In this document: positions 9,937-20,459 of the stretch, piece after piece
Layout: each line of letters opens with the position of its first letter
Numbering within the stretch: the first letter of the stretch is position 1
Origin: Janthinobacterium sp. FW305-129
Lineage (GTDB): Bacteria; Pseudomonadota; Gammaproteobacteria; Burkholderiales; Burkholderiaceae_D
Assembly: GCF_020858115.1 (NCBI RefSeq)
Contig: NZ_JACYMM010000012.1
Location: 62,001-126,000 of the forward strand
Reading direction: 5' to 3'
DNA length: 64,000 bases
Made by a program: the position numbers and the translations under genes
Notes under the pieces: model-generated
What the model saw: the letters and a program-made list of their open reading frames with translations, nothing else
What the model was told of the DNA's origin: nothing
Database searches by the model: none

Positions 9937-11730
9937 ATGAGCAAATGGTCGATTGAAACCTTGAGTACGGCATGCGCCGCCCTCATCCTGATCATGCTGG
10001 GCTGGCTGGCGGGCGCAGCCTGGCAGGAACTCGACTTCTGGGAACATCTCTGGCTGTCGCTGCTGCTGGCGGTATCCGCCGGCACGGCCATGTGGCTGAT
10101 GCGCGTGCTGCGCGCCCGCCTCGCCAGCACGCGCCTGCAGCTCGACGCCAGTGCCATGCGCTACCGCGACCTGAGCGAGACGGCGCAGGATGGCATGTGG
10201 CAAACGGATGCAAAAGGCACGATATTGCATGTCAACCAGCGCCTGAGCGACATGCTGGGCATCCCGGCGGAAAAGCTGCTGGGCCACAAGATGCGCGACT
10301 TCTATGACGAAGCGACCTTGCTGCGCCTGTGCCCGCTGATGCGCGCGCAGGAACACAGCTGCATGGGTGAACTGCAGTACTGGCACAGCGACGGCTCGGA
10401 ACGCTGGGCGATGATCACCGGCCGCTGCCTGTACGACCAGCAGGGCAAGCTGACTGGCGCGCTCGTGCTGGCCAGCGACATCACGGAACACAAGCGGGCC
10501 GAACACGCGCTGAGCGTCGCCCATGCGGAGCTGGAAAGCCGCGTGGCCCTGCGCACGGCCCAGTTGCTCGATGTCAATCTCCAGCTGTCCGCCGAAATCG
10601 CCATGCGCGCGCAAACGGAAGCGGCCCTGGCGCGCAGCGAAGAGCGGCTGCAGGACATCATTTCCATGATGCCCCTGTCGCTGTTCCTGAAAGATGCCGA
10701 TTCGCACATGCTGCTGATGAACCAGGCCTGCGAGCAGCAATGGGGCGTACGGTTCCAGGATATCGCCGAGGGACGCGACGTGCAGCACTTCCCCCCGGAC
10801 CAGACGCAGGGATTCCACGCGGCGGACCAGGAAGCGTTTGCCAGCCGCCAGGTGGTGATCCGCGAAGAATTGGTATGGAATGCGCAGCTGCAGGAAAACC
10901 GCCTGCTGCAGACGCATAAAAAACCCATCTTCGACGCGCAAGGCCAGCCGCAGATGATCATCGCCATGGGCATCGACATCACGGAAAGCAAGCGCAACGA
11001 GGAGAACCTGCAGCGTACCCTGGCCCAGCTGCGCGAACTGACCGACCACCAGCAGACCATCAAGGAAGAGGAAAGGCGCCGCATCGCGCTCGACATCCAC
11101 GACGACCTGGGGCAGAACCTGATGGTGCTGCGCATCGATGTCTCGCTGCTGCATGCGCGCACGGCCGGCAGCCATCCGCGCCTGCACAGCCATGCGCAAC
11201 GCGTGCTCGACACCATCGACGCCACCATCCGCTCCGTGCGCACCATCATCAACGACTTGCATCCCAGCACCCTGGAGCTGGGACTCGGTCCGGCGGCCGA
11301 ATGGCTGATACGCCAGATGCAGAGCCGCGGCGCCATCCGCTACCAGCTCTCGCTCGACAGCGAGGCGCCCGACCTGGGCCTGGACCAGCGCCAGACGTCG
11401 GCCATCTTCCGCGTGCTGCAAGAGTCGCTGTCGAACATCGTGCGCCATGCCCAGGCCAGCGAAGTGGAAGTGGCGCTGGCACAGGAGCAGGATGCCATCG
11501 TCGTGCGCATCAGCGACAACGGCATCGGCATGCAGCCGGGCGACGACGGCAAGCGGGCCGCCTTCGGCCTGAAAAGCATCCGCGAGCGCGTGCATGCGCT
11601 GGGCGGCGAGCTGCGCATCGACAGCCAGTCGGGCCAGGGCACGGCCCTGGCGATCCGTCTGCCACAGGCGTCCCCCAGCCACACCCAGGACAGGAAAGCC
11701 GAAAAGTTACCAAAAACAGTAGCAAATTAG
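9937..11730 (+). CDS. PAS-domain sensor histidine kinase (NarX/ComP-type HisKA_3), orphan
   Basis: The 597-residue membrane kinase has two N-terminal hydrophobic helices (about residues 8-28 and 37-57) and a PAS domain (about 75-190, ending ASDITEHKR). A coiled coil and a second PAS domain (about 235-360, ending GIDITESKR) follow. The dimerisation box ERRRIALDIHDDLGQNL carries the phospho-acceptor His. The HATPase has SLSNIVRHA, ISDNGIGM and GLKSIRERVHALGG, so all catalytic boxes look intact. AGGGG at 9927-9931 favours the ATG at 9937 over 9919. Kinases of this class pair with LuxR/NarL-type regulators, but none is adjacent, so the partner lies elsewhere. The downstream HAF-repeat gene is only 55 bases away and may be cotranscribed. 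The signal sensed is unknown. Confidence 0.9.
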   Translation: MSKWSIETLSTACAALILIMLGWLAGAAWQELDFWEHLWLSLLLAVSAGTAMWLMRVLRARLASTRLQLDASAMRYRDLSETAQDGMWQTDAKGTILHVNQRLSDMLGIPAEKLLGHKMRDFYDEATLLRLCPLMRAQEHSCMGELQYWHSDGSERWAMITGRCLYDQQGKLTGALVLASDITEHKRAEHALSVAHAELESRVALRTAQLLDVNLQLSAEIAMRAQTEAALARSEERLQDIISMMPLSLFLKDADSHMLLMNQACEQQWGVRFQDIAEGRDVQHFPPDQTQGFHAADQEAFASRQVVIREELVWNAQLQENRLLQTHKKPIFDAQGQPQMIIAMGIDITESKRNEENLQRTLAQLRELTDHQQTIKEEERRRIALDIHDDLGQNLMVLRIDVSLLHARTAGSHPRLHSHAQRVLDTIDATIRSVRTIINDLHPSTLELGLGPAAEWLIRQMQSRGAIRYQLSLDSEAPDLGLDQRQTSAIFRVLQESLSNIVRHAQASEVEVALAQEQDAIVVRISDNGIGMQPGDDGKRAAFGLKSIRERVHALGGELRIDSQSGQGTALAIRLPQASPSHTQDRKAEKLPKTVAN

Positions 11731-11785
11731 GTATGTATTGACGACATACGAACGTATCGTAGGGTTTTTCTTTGAGGAAACTATC

Positions 11786-12937
11786 ATGCCGCCACGGTTC
11801 TCCTGCTTTCCCGCCAATCCGCTGCCGCGCCTGGCGCTGCTGCTGTTGCTGTCCATAACGCCCCTTGCCGGCGCCAGCATCCATGCCGAACATGGCTTCG
11901 GCGAGAAAGGCGGCGATGGCAGCATCGCGTCCGACCTGAACCCGGCGGGCTTGGTCGCCGGCATCATCACGGAAGAGGAAGGCCGGCGCCGCGCCGTGGT
12001 CTACCAACATGGCCGCATCCGTGAACTGGGCACGCTCGGCGGCAATGAGGGTTTCACCAAGGCCATCAATGCCCACGGCGTGGTGGTCGGCTCCGCGCAG
12101 ACGGCCAGCGGTACCTGGCACGCATTCCGCTACGAGGAAACGCTCGGCATGCGCGACCTGGGCACCCTGGGCGGCAACAGCAGCTATGCCACCGCCATCA
12201 CGCGCGACGGCCGTGTGGCCGGCTATGCCGATACGAGCGGCGGCGACTTCCATGCGTTCGTCACGCAGGCCGACCACAGCCTGCAAGACCTGGGCACGCT
12301 GGGCGGCGCCAGCAGCTATGCCAGCGGCCTGAATGTGCATGGCGTGGTGGTGGGCACGGCACAGCGCAGCGACGGCTACCGCCGCGCGTTCGTCTACCGC
12401 CCCGGCGAGGGCATGCGGGAAATCGGCACGCTGCCAGGCGGACGCATCAGTTCCGCCACCGCCATCAATGATGCGGGTCTGATCGTGGGCGCGTCGGAAA
12501 CGGAAAAACGCCGCTGGCATGCGTTCGCCTGGGATGGCAAGCGCATGCTCGACCTGGGCGCCATGATAGGCCAGGGCGACAGCTACGCTACCGCCGTCAA
12601 TGCGGCCGGCCACATCGTTGGCAGCGTCGAGATCAATGGCTATGAGCCGATGACCTTTGTCTACAAGGAAGGCGTGATGACGGTGCGCCGCCGCGATGAC
12701 GGCTTGTACCTGACCAACAAGATCACGGATGCCGGCCTGGTGGTGGGCGCCATCTACACCGGCCATAAATTCCAGGCTTTTGCCGTCTCGTCGCGCGCGG
12801 CGCCGCCGCCACAGCGCGGCAATCCGCTGGACTGGCTGCTGATCACCTTCGTCATCGGCGCCAGCGGCGTGGTGCTGTACAAGCTGCAGCGCAACTACCG
12901 CACGGGCGTGCAGGGGCATCGCACGCGTTTGCTGTAA
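11786..12937 (+). CDS. Exported HAF-repeat protein with C-terminal membrane anchor
   Basis: The 383-residue product starts with a signal peptide (LALLLLLSITPLAGASIHA) and carries five HAF-type repeats of about 46 residues. Each has the form LGTLGGN...A.AIN..G.VVG....., and most contain HAF or RAF. The C-terminus has a hydrophobic helix (LLITFVIGASGVVLY) followed by basic residues, so the protein is probably surface- or periplasm-facing and membrane-anchored. The start at 11786 has GAGGA at 11774-11778, better than an upstream in-frame ATG at 11738. HAF repeats are frequent in Oxalobacteraceae and are of unknown function; a beta-propeller or beta-solenoid is plausible. The downstream terminator separates it from rpoD. 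Confidence 0.82.
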   Translation: MPPRFSCFPANPLPRLALLLLLSITPLAGASIHAEHGFGEKGGDGSIASDLNPAGLVAGIITEEEGRRRAVVYQHGRIRELGTLGGNEGFTKAINAHGVVVGSAQTASGTWHAFRYEETLGMRDLGTLGGNSSYATAITRDGRVAGYADTSGGDFHAFVTQADHSLQDLGTLGGASSYASGLNVHGVVVGTAQRSDGYRRAFVYRPGEGMREIGTLPGGRISSATAINDAGLIVGASETEKRRWHAFAWDGKRMLDLGAMIGQGDSYATAVNAAGHIVGSVEINGYEPMTFVYKEGVMTVRRRDDGLYLTNKITDAGLVVGAIYTGHKFQAFAVSSRAAPPPQRGNPLDWLLITFVIGASGVVLYKLQRNYRTGVQGHRTRLL

Positions 12938-12952
12938 GACAGCGACAGACGT

Positions 12953-12981
12953 AAAAAAAGAGGCTTTCGCCTCTTTTTTTT
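12953..12981. terminator. Bidirectional terminator between the HAF gene and rpoD
   Basis: AGAGGC (12959-12964) and GCCTCT (12969-12974) enclose a TTTC loop, with a 7-A run on the left and an 8-T run on the right. It serves both convergent genes. Confidence 0.92.
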
Positions 12982-12994
12982 AATTACCTGCTGC

Positions 12995-15544
<2,550 letters not shown>

Positions 15545-15640
15545 GAGATATCTCTTAATGCGAGACCAGATGGTGTCGGCGCGAAGTGAATGATTCCACC
15601 TAAGCCTGCGAAACCGGACTCGATGGAGCGTATTGTTGCG

Positions 15641-15660
15641 GCTGCCGTGTTAACGGCAGC
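15641..15660 (-). other. Perfect hairpin in the rpoD leader
   Basis: GCTGCCGT (15641-15648) and ACGGCAGC (15653-15660) form a perfect 8-bp stem with a 4-base loop about 100 bases upstream of rpoD. No T-run follows on either strand, so it is more likely a protein site or RNA structure than a terminator. Confidence 0.5.
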
Positions 15661-15753
15661 GGCGCCTGTCTATCGGGACGTTCAAAGCCCGCGCATCCAG
15701 CGGCGGCGGGGCCGAAGCCGGGTCAGATAAATAAGCGATGTACATTGCGGAAT

Positions 15754-15780
15754 GAAAAAAAGCCCGTACCAGAACGGGCT
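15754..15780 (-). terminator. Intrinsic terminator on the minus strand upstream of rpoD
   Basis: Read on the minus strand, AGCCCGT (15780-15774) pairs with ACGGGCT (15767-15761) around a 6-base loop, followed by seven Ts. It lies 210 bases before the rpoD start codon and ends no known gene. It therefore terminates an unannotated minus-strand transcript or attenuates rpoD. Confidence 0.8.
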
Positions 15781-15976
15781 TGAATCTATTGTTGTTCAGT
15801 GAAGACACAGCGGAGAGCAAGATTATGCACGAAGGCCAGTTATCTGGATAATTGATAAGCAAAATATCTGATATCAAAAATATTAATAATGATGGCCCTG
15901 CACCGCACTGCTCCTATCCCCTGCACACCTGAGCCAGACCGTCGAATACGGGGTCCAGTCATCAGCGCAAGCCGAC

Positions 15977-15982
15977 ATTATA
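15977..15982 (-). promoter_or_regulatory. Candidate -10 box for the transcript upstream of rpoD
   Basis: A perfect TATAAT on the minus strand would start transcription near 15970, about 190 bases before the terminator stem at 15780. No good -35 hexamer is seen at 16-18 bases, so the call is tentative. Confidence 0.35.
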
Positions 15983-16107
15983 CACATTTCCCGCATTTCG
16001 CGCTGCGTCCGCTGTAGCACGGACCCGCCTATCTGTGCGCAAGTTGCCAAAAAAGACAATGCACTTGCCTGTGGCGCGTGCTATGCTCCCCTTTTATAGC
16101 CCAACCA

Positions 16108-16611
16108 ATGATGTCGATGACCAGCTCCACGCCAGACCAGCAAGCCACCACTCCTGACACGCCAGTCGATGCAGCCCCAGCGGCCGCAGCGGCGACCACG
16201 CCGGCGCCTGCCGGCCTGACCGCGCGCGCCCTGCTGAAGCAGTTCCAGGAGCAATTCCCGCCATTCCGCGATTGCCTGCCCTTGTCCATCGGCATCGACA
16301 AGCAGATCCTGGCGCGCTTGCCGGACCTGGACCGCAAGCTGATGCGCACGGCGCTGGGCATCCACACGGGTTCGCTGCGCTACCTGCGCGTGATGGAAAA
16401 AGCCAAGGTACGCTACGACCTCGACGGCACGGCCGGCGCGGAAGTGACGCAAACCCACCGCGACCACGCCACGCAAGTGTTGCAGCAGCGCTTCAAGAAG
16501 GAAGCCGAGCGCAAGAAAGCCGAGCGCGACGCGGCCGCCGCCGAAGAAGCGAACCGCTTGCGCCTGGAAAAACTGAATCAGCTGACCGCGAAATTCTCGC
16601 GCAAAGGCTGA
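16108..16611 (+). CDS. proQ: ProQ/FinO-domain RNA chaperone
   Basis: The ~167-residue protein has a disordered Ala/Thr/Pro-rich N-terminus (about residues 1-40) and a ProQ/FINO domain (about 42-140). Visible motifs are ALLKQFQEQFPPFRDCLPLSIGID, split as family blocks FPPF..CLPL and IGID, and then LRRAL-like LMRTALGIHTGSLRYL with an RYDLDG loop. The C-terminus is a Lys/Arg/Glu-rich helix. Family members bind structured RNAs and stabilise or pair small RNAs. Starts at 16108, 16111 and 16117 are all possible; none has a strong ribosome site. The next gene, an RNase D-like exonuclease, starts 9 bases after the stop, so the two are probably cotranscribed. Confidence 0.88.
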   Translation: MMSMTSSTPDQQATTPDTPVDAAPAAAAATTPAPAGLTARALLKQFQEQFPPFRDCLPLSIGIDKQILARLPDLDRKLMRTALGIHTGSLRYLRVMEKAKVRYDLDGTAGAEVTQTHRDHATQVLQQRFKKEAERKKAERDAAAAEEANRLRLEKLNQLTAKFSRKG

Positions 16612-16620
16612 TCCAGCTTC

Positions 16621-17262
16621 ATGGACACAGCTGCCGCACCGCCACTGCCCCCCTATCAAGGCATCGCACTCGACCACGTCAAGCTGGTACGCACCAGCGA
16701 CGATGCGCAAGCGGCCATGGCCGCCCTGCTGGCAGCGGATGCCATCGGCTTCGATACGGAATCGAAGCCGACGTTCGTCAAGGGCGAGTCTTCCACGGGA
16801 CCGCATCTGATCCAGCTGGCCACCGACGACATCGCCTACCTGTTCCAGGTGGGCGCCACGCCGCCCCTGGCCGAACTCAAAGCCATCCTTGAATCGACCA
16901 CCACCCTGAAGGTGGGCTTCGGCCTGTCCGACGACGTCAAGCGCCTGCGAAACAAGCTGGGTATTGCTCCAGCGCAAGTGCTCGACCTGTCCGTCGCCCT
17001 GCGCGGCGGCCAGCGCAACGACCTGGGCGCGAAGACGGCCGTGGCCAAGTTCTTCGGCCTGCACCTGCAGAAATCGAAAAAGATCTCCACCACCAACTGG
17101 GCCACCTCGCGCCTGACGGAAAAGCAGATCCTGTACGCGGCCGACGATGCGCAAGTGGCCCTGCGCGTGTACCGCCGCTGGATCGCCGACGGCGGCAAGG
17201 TGGCGCCGCAAAAAGCCCCGCGGGCCAGCACGCCGCCTGTCCCGCCGCCGGTCGCCGCCTGA
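16621..17262 (+). CDS. 3'-5' exonuclease domain protein (RNase D/WRN-like DEDD fold)
   Basis: The 213-residue single-domain product carries all DEDD motifs: FDTESKP (first Asp and Glu), VGFGLSDDVKRL (second Asp) and YAADDAQVALRVY (Tyr and last Asp, DEDDy type). It lacks the HRDC domains of RNase D, so it resembles the stand-alone WRN-exonuclease-like proteins. The substrate may be RNA or DNA; sequence alone does not decide. It sits between proQ (9-base gap) and a SUKH gene (21-base gap), in an apparent three-gene operon. The tail after residue 190 is Pro/Ala-rich and probably disordered. Confidence 0.87.
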   Translation: MDTAAAPPLPPYQGIALDHVKLVRTSDDAQAAMAALLAADAIGFDTESKPTFVKGESSTGPHLIQLATDDIAYLFQVGATPPLAELKAILESTTTLKVGFGLSDDVKRLRNKLGIAPAQVLDLSVALRGGQRNDLGAKTAVAKFFGLHLQKSKKISTTNWATSRLTEKQILYAADDAQVALRVYRRWIADGGKVAPQKAPRASTPPVPPPVAA

Positions 17263-17283
17263 GCCGGTGCGCCTTCCCGCAGC

Positions 17284-17706
17284 ATGAGCAAGAGCAAGTC
17301 CATCGGTACCACGCCCGACGCGATCGCCGCCGCCGAACAGGCGCTGGGGCGAGCGCTGCCCGCTTCCTACGTGCAATGGTTATTGGTGAACAATGGCCGC
17401 GCGCTGGGCGCCTTGAGCGTATTTCCCGTCTACGACGCGGCCAATGCGCGCAAGACGTGGGAATCGATCGATCGCCATTACCGCACAGACTGGCAAGAGT
17501 GGCTGGAGAATGTGGATGGCGGCGCTGCCGCCGCCCTGCTGCCGTTTGCCCAGTTCGGCACGGGCGATTACTATTGTTTTGATTATGCGCAAACGGGACC
17601 GGCCGGTGAACCGGTGGTCGTGCTGTGGTCGCACGAAACAGGCGCCACCACGGCGGTGGCGCCCGACTTTGCGTCATTCCTGATACTGCCCGGCCGCCCG
17701 GGCTGA
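17284..17706 (+). CDS. SMI1/KNR4 (SUKH) family protein
   Basis: The 140-residue product shows the SUKH hallmarks: AIAAAEQALGRALPASYVQWLLVNNG at the N-terminus (the family L..LP..Y..F/L...NG pattern) and a central PFAQFGTGDYYCFD, and VVLWSHET. SUKH proteins are often immunity proteins for polymorphic toxins, but many are housekeeping proteins with no toxin partner. None is adjacent here, so an immunity role is not supported. It is the third gene after proQ and the exonuclease and ends in a hairpin formed partly by its own stop codon. Confidence 0.8.
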   Translation: MSKSKSIGTTPDAIAAAEQALGRALPASYVQWLLVNNGRALGALSVFPVYDAANARKTWESIDRHYRTDWQEWLENVDGGAAAALLPFAQFGTGDYYCFDYAQTGPAGEPVVVLWSHETGATTAVAPDFASFLILPGRPG

Positions 17707-17732
17707 ACCCGGCGGCCGAGTCAGCCTTATTT
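17701..17732 (+). terminator. Possible terminator overlapping the SUKH stop codon
   Basis: GGCTGA (17701-17706, including the stop) can pair with TCAGCC (17721-17726), followed by TTATTT. The intervening CCGGCGGCCG can add inner pairing. The T-run is interrupted. Confidence 0.4.
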
Positions 17733-18074
17733 GACGAGGCGCAAGGTCAGGGGATAACGGTAAGTGATGCCATTGCTGGCCTTGACGGCCGCGACGATCG
17801 AGCACACCAGGTTGGCCAGCGCCACGATCCAGAACAGGAACAGGCCGATCAGCACGAACGACAGGATGAAGCAGGCGAAGTACCAGATGATCAGGGTGAT
17901 CTGGAAATTCAGCGCTTCGCGGGCGTTCTCGGCCGAAAATTTATCCGCATCATCCTTCTTGATCAAATAAATGATCAGCGGCGCCACCCAGCTGGTGAAC
18001 AGGCCGCCAACATGGGACAGAATGGCCATCGTCGTATCTGGCGTACGACCCACTTCCGGCTGCGTGTTATCCAT
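17727..18074 (-). CDS. DUF4870 (Tic20-like) small membrane protein
   Basis: The 115-residue product has a short polar N-terminus (MDNTQPEVGR) and three or four hydrophobic helices. It matches the DUF4870 pattern: an early LSHVGGLFTSWVAPLIIYLIKK block, the polar loop FSAENAREALNFQ, and a C-terminal ALANLVCSIVAAVKASNG. Several ATGs cluster at the start (18089, 18086, 18080, 18074). I chose 18074 because GGGA (18084-18081) sits six bases upstream. The function is unknown in the family; it is an inner-membrane protein. It is convergent with the SUKH gene. Confidence 0.85.
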   Translation of the reverse strand: MDNTQPEVGRTPDTTMAILSHVGGLFTSWVAPLIIYLIKKDDADKFSAENAREALNFQITLIIWYFACFILSFVLIGLFLFWIVALANLVCSIVAAVKASNGITYRYPLTLRLVK

Positions 18075-18172
18075 TATCATTCCCATCATTAGTTATAGAT
18101 ACACCAATATAACAGTAATATTTCTTTTTGAAATGAAACACTTGCTGCCGCAAGGGACTTTTTTATGTACCG

Positions 18173-19585
18173 CTATGCCGCCGCCAGCGCCAGCCGCCCC
18201 AGCGCGGCGATGGCCGCTTCCAGCTGCGCGCTCCACGGGTGGCCGTAATTGAGGCGGATACAGTGGCGAAACGCGCGCGTGGCGGAAAAGATGGGACCGG
18301 GCGCGATGCTGATGCCGGCCGCCAGCGCGCTGCGGTGCAAGGCCAGCGCATCGACGCCCGCCGGCATCTCGACCCACACAAAATAGCCGCCCTGGGGCCG
18401 CGTCACCCGCGTCCCAGGCGGAAAATGCACGGCGATGGCTTGCAGCATGGTGTTTTGCTGCGCCGCCAGGGTCAGCCGCAGCTGGCGCAAATGGCGGTCA
18501 TAGCCGCCGTGCGCCAGGTAATCGGCCAGCGCCATCTGCAGCGGTATCGGCGCCGACAGGCTGGTCGTCAGTTTCAAACGTTCCACCTGGCGCGCGTAGC
18601 GGCCCGCCACGGCCCAGCCCAGGCGAAAACCGGGCGCCAGCGTCTTCGAGAACGAGCTGCAATGCATGACGAGACCGGCGCTGTCGTAACTTTTCGTCAG
18701 GCCGGGGCGCTGTTTGCCAAAGTACAGCTCGCCATATACATCGTCCTCGATCAGCGGCACGCCATGGCGCGCCAGCAACTCCACCAGCGCGCGCTTCTTT
18801 TCCGGCGGCATCAGGCTGCCCAGCGGGTTCTGGAAGTTCGTCATCAGCCAGCACGCCTTGGGCCGGTGGCGCAGCAGCAATTCCTCAAGTGCCGCCAGAT
18901 CGACGCCGTCGCGGGGGCTGGTGGCAATTTCCACCGCCTTGAGTTCCAGCCGCTCCAGCGCCTGCAGGCAGGCATAAAAGCTGGGCGACTCGATCAGCAC
19001 CGTGTCGCCGGGCCGCGTGACGGCTTGCAGGCACAGGTTCAGCGCTTCCAGCGCGCCGTTCGTGATGACGATGTCGTCGCTGGACACGGGCACGCCATCG
19101 AGCTGGTAGCGCAAGGCGATCTGGCGGCGCAGCTCCGCATTGCCCAACGACAAATCCGTGACGGTGCTCCACGGGTCGAGGCGGCGCATGCTGGCCGACA
19201 CGGCCCGCGCCAGCTTTTCCATCGGAAACAGGTGCGGGCTGGGAAACGCCGAGCCGAAGGGCACGATGTCGCGCGCGCCGACGGCGCCCAGCACCTCGAA
19301 GACGAGGTCGCTGACGTCGACGGTGGTGCTGGCGTCGAGCGGGCGCGAACTGTCCGGCTCGGGCGCCAGCGCGGCGCGCTGCGGCGCCACGTAATAGCCG
19401 GAGCGGGGGCGCGAGACGATCATGCCGCGCGCTTCGAGCAAATAATACGCCTGGAACACGGTCGACGGACTGACTCCCCTGCGCGCATGCTGCTGGCGCA
19501 CGGAGGGCAATTTATCGCCAGGCAACAACAACTGCGTGGCTATCATGGCGGCGACTTCTTCCGCCAATTCCTCATATCGTTTCAA
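18173..19585 (-). CDS. MocR/PdxR-type GntR regulator with aminotransferase domain
   Basis: The 470-residue product has an N-terminal GntR winged helix (about residues 1-70, with LPGDKLPSVRQ and GVSPSTVFQAYYLLEARG). A class I aminotransferase-fold domain follows, with ITNGALEALNLCLQ, NFQNPLGSLMP, DDVYGELYF and the PLP-lysine motif SSFSKTLAPGFRLGW. MocR regulators sense PLP or amino-acid adducts and usually act on a divergent neighbour. Here the divergent neighbour is the cytochrome c pair starting at 19725. The window shows no PLP or amino-acid gene next to it, so the target is uncertain. Confidence 0.9.
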   Translation of the reverse strand: MKRYEELAEEVAAMIATQLLLPGDKLPSVRQQHARRGVSPSTVFQAYYLLEARGMIVSRPRSGYYVAPQRAALAPEPDSSRPLDASTTVDVSDLVFEVLGAVGARDIVPFGSAFPSPHLFPMEKLARAVSASMRRLDPWSTVTDLSLGNAELRRQIALRYQLDGVPVSSDDIVITNGALEALNLCLQAVTRPGDTVLIESPSFYACLQALERLELKAVEIATSPRDGVDLAALEELLLRHRPKACWLMTNFQNPLGSLMPPEKKRALVELLARHGVPLIEDDVYGELYFGKQRPGLTKSYDSAGLVMHCSSFSKTLAPGFRLGWAVAGRYARQVERLKLTTSLSAPIPLQMALADYLAHGGYDRHLRQLRLTLAAQQNTMLQAIAVHFPPGTRVTRPQGGYFVWVEMPAGVDALALHRSALAAGISIAPGPIFSATRAFRHCIRLNYGHPWSAQLEAAIAALGRLALAAA

Positions 19586-19724
19586 CCCTGCTCCTCAAAC
19601 TGATCCGTAGTTTTATTGCACAACTGATCCTGTCACAGTGACAGCACGCAGTATATGCTAGGGTAACAACATCCGGGCAGCAACACCGGGACATCATATC
19701 GACCGACGAGACAGGTTACTTCCC
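19586..19724. promoter_or_regulatory. Divergent MocR/cytochrome spacer
   Basis: This 139-base gap is the likely promoter and operator region for both divergent genes. It contains the inverted half-sites TGTCACAGTGACA (19631-19643), a near-perfect 13-bp palindrome that is a reasonable regulator site. No clear -35/-10 pair stands out. Confidence 0.4.
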
Positions 19725-20459
19725 ATGCGACTTTCCGTGCAACTGCATTCCCCCCTCGTGCTGGCACTGGCCATCGCGCTGCCCGGCATGGCGCTGGCCG
19801 CGCCGGCCGCGCTGCCAGCCGGCCACGACAGCCTGGAACAGCGCATCAAGGCGTGCACGGCCTGCCATGCGCCCAAGGAACGCCACGACGCCTTCTTTCC
19901 CCGCATCGCCGGCAAGCCGGCCGGCTACCTGTACAACCAGCTGCTGAACTTTCGCGAGGGACGGCGCCAGTATCCGATGATGAACTATATGGTGGAACAC
20001 TTGCCGGACGATTACCTGCGCGAAATTGCCGACTATTTCGCGGCGCAGCACCCCGCCCCGCCGCCGGCCCAGCCCAGCAGCGCCGGCACGACGGCCCTGG
20101 CGCGGGGTAAACAATTGGTGCTGCATGGCGATGCCGGCAAGAAGATTCCAGCCTGTATCGCCTGCCACGGCCAGCAACTGGCCGGCGTGGCGCCCGCCAT
20201 CCCCGGCTTGCTGGGCTTGCCGCGCGACTATATCAATGCCCAGCTGGGCGCCTGGAAGAACGGCATCCGCCGCGCCCACGCGCCCGACTGCATGGCGCAA
20301 GTGGCGCAGCGCCTGTCGGATGCGGACGTGGGCGCCGTCTCGGCCTGGCTGGGCACGCAAGTGGCCAGCGCCGATGCGCGCCCCGCCAGCGGCATCAGCG
20401 TGCCCCTGCCCCTGCATTGCGGCGGCGTGCCCGGTTCCAGCGCGCAGGTGGCGCCATGA
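19725..20459 (+). CDS. Periplasmic diheme cytochrome c (c4-like)
   Basis: The 244-residue product begins with a cleavable signal peptide (LVLALAIALPGMALA) and has two c-type heme sites, CTACH (residues 44-48) and CIACH in the second half. Each is followed by a GKPAGYLYNQL- or GLPRDYINAQL-like block typical of cytochrome c4 halves. It should shuttle electrons in the periplasm. Its stop codon overlaps the start of a triheme cytochrome (ATGA), so the two are translationally coupled. No dehydrogenase lies next to them. The divergent gene encodes a MocR regulator. Confidence 0.9.
   Translation: MRLSVQLHSPLVLALAIALPGMALAAPAALPAGHDSLEQRIKACTACHAPKERHDAFFPRIAGKPAGYLYNQLLNFREGRRQYPMMNYMVEHLPDDYLREIADYFAAQHPAPPPAQPSSAGTTALARGKQLVLHGDAGKKIPACIACHGQQLAGVAPAIPGLLGLPRDYINAQLGAWKNGIRRAHAPDCMAQVAQRLSDADVGAVSAWLGTQVASADARPASGISVPLPLHCGGVPGSSAQVAP

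Larger units (their letters stand above)
15545..16107. other. 563-base intergenic region between rpoD and proQ
   Basis: No convincing protein gene or tRNA is visible here. On the minus strand it holds a TATAAT box, an AT-rich stretch, an intrinsic terminator and a separate perfect hairpin (each listed separately). They define either a ~215-base small RNA or an attenuated rpoD leader. The plus-strand promoter of proQ must also lie at its right end but is not obvious. Confidence 0.7.

Noticed and set aside
15650..15877. 75-codon minus-strand frame upstream of rpoD
   Set aside because: It runs through the intrinsic terminator at 15754-15780 and has no ribosome site or family resemblance.
15781..16080. 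tRNA, 6S RNA or tmRNA in the rpoD/proQ gap
   Set aside because: No cloverleaf, TTC-arm consensus, CCA end or 6S-like bulged rod could be drawn; a novel RNA remains possible and is listed as a finding.
17284..17706. SUKH protein as immunity gene of a toxin system
   Set aside because: No polymorphic toxin, Rhs or VgrG gene is adjacent; the fold alone is not enough.
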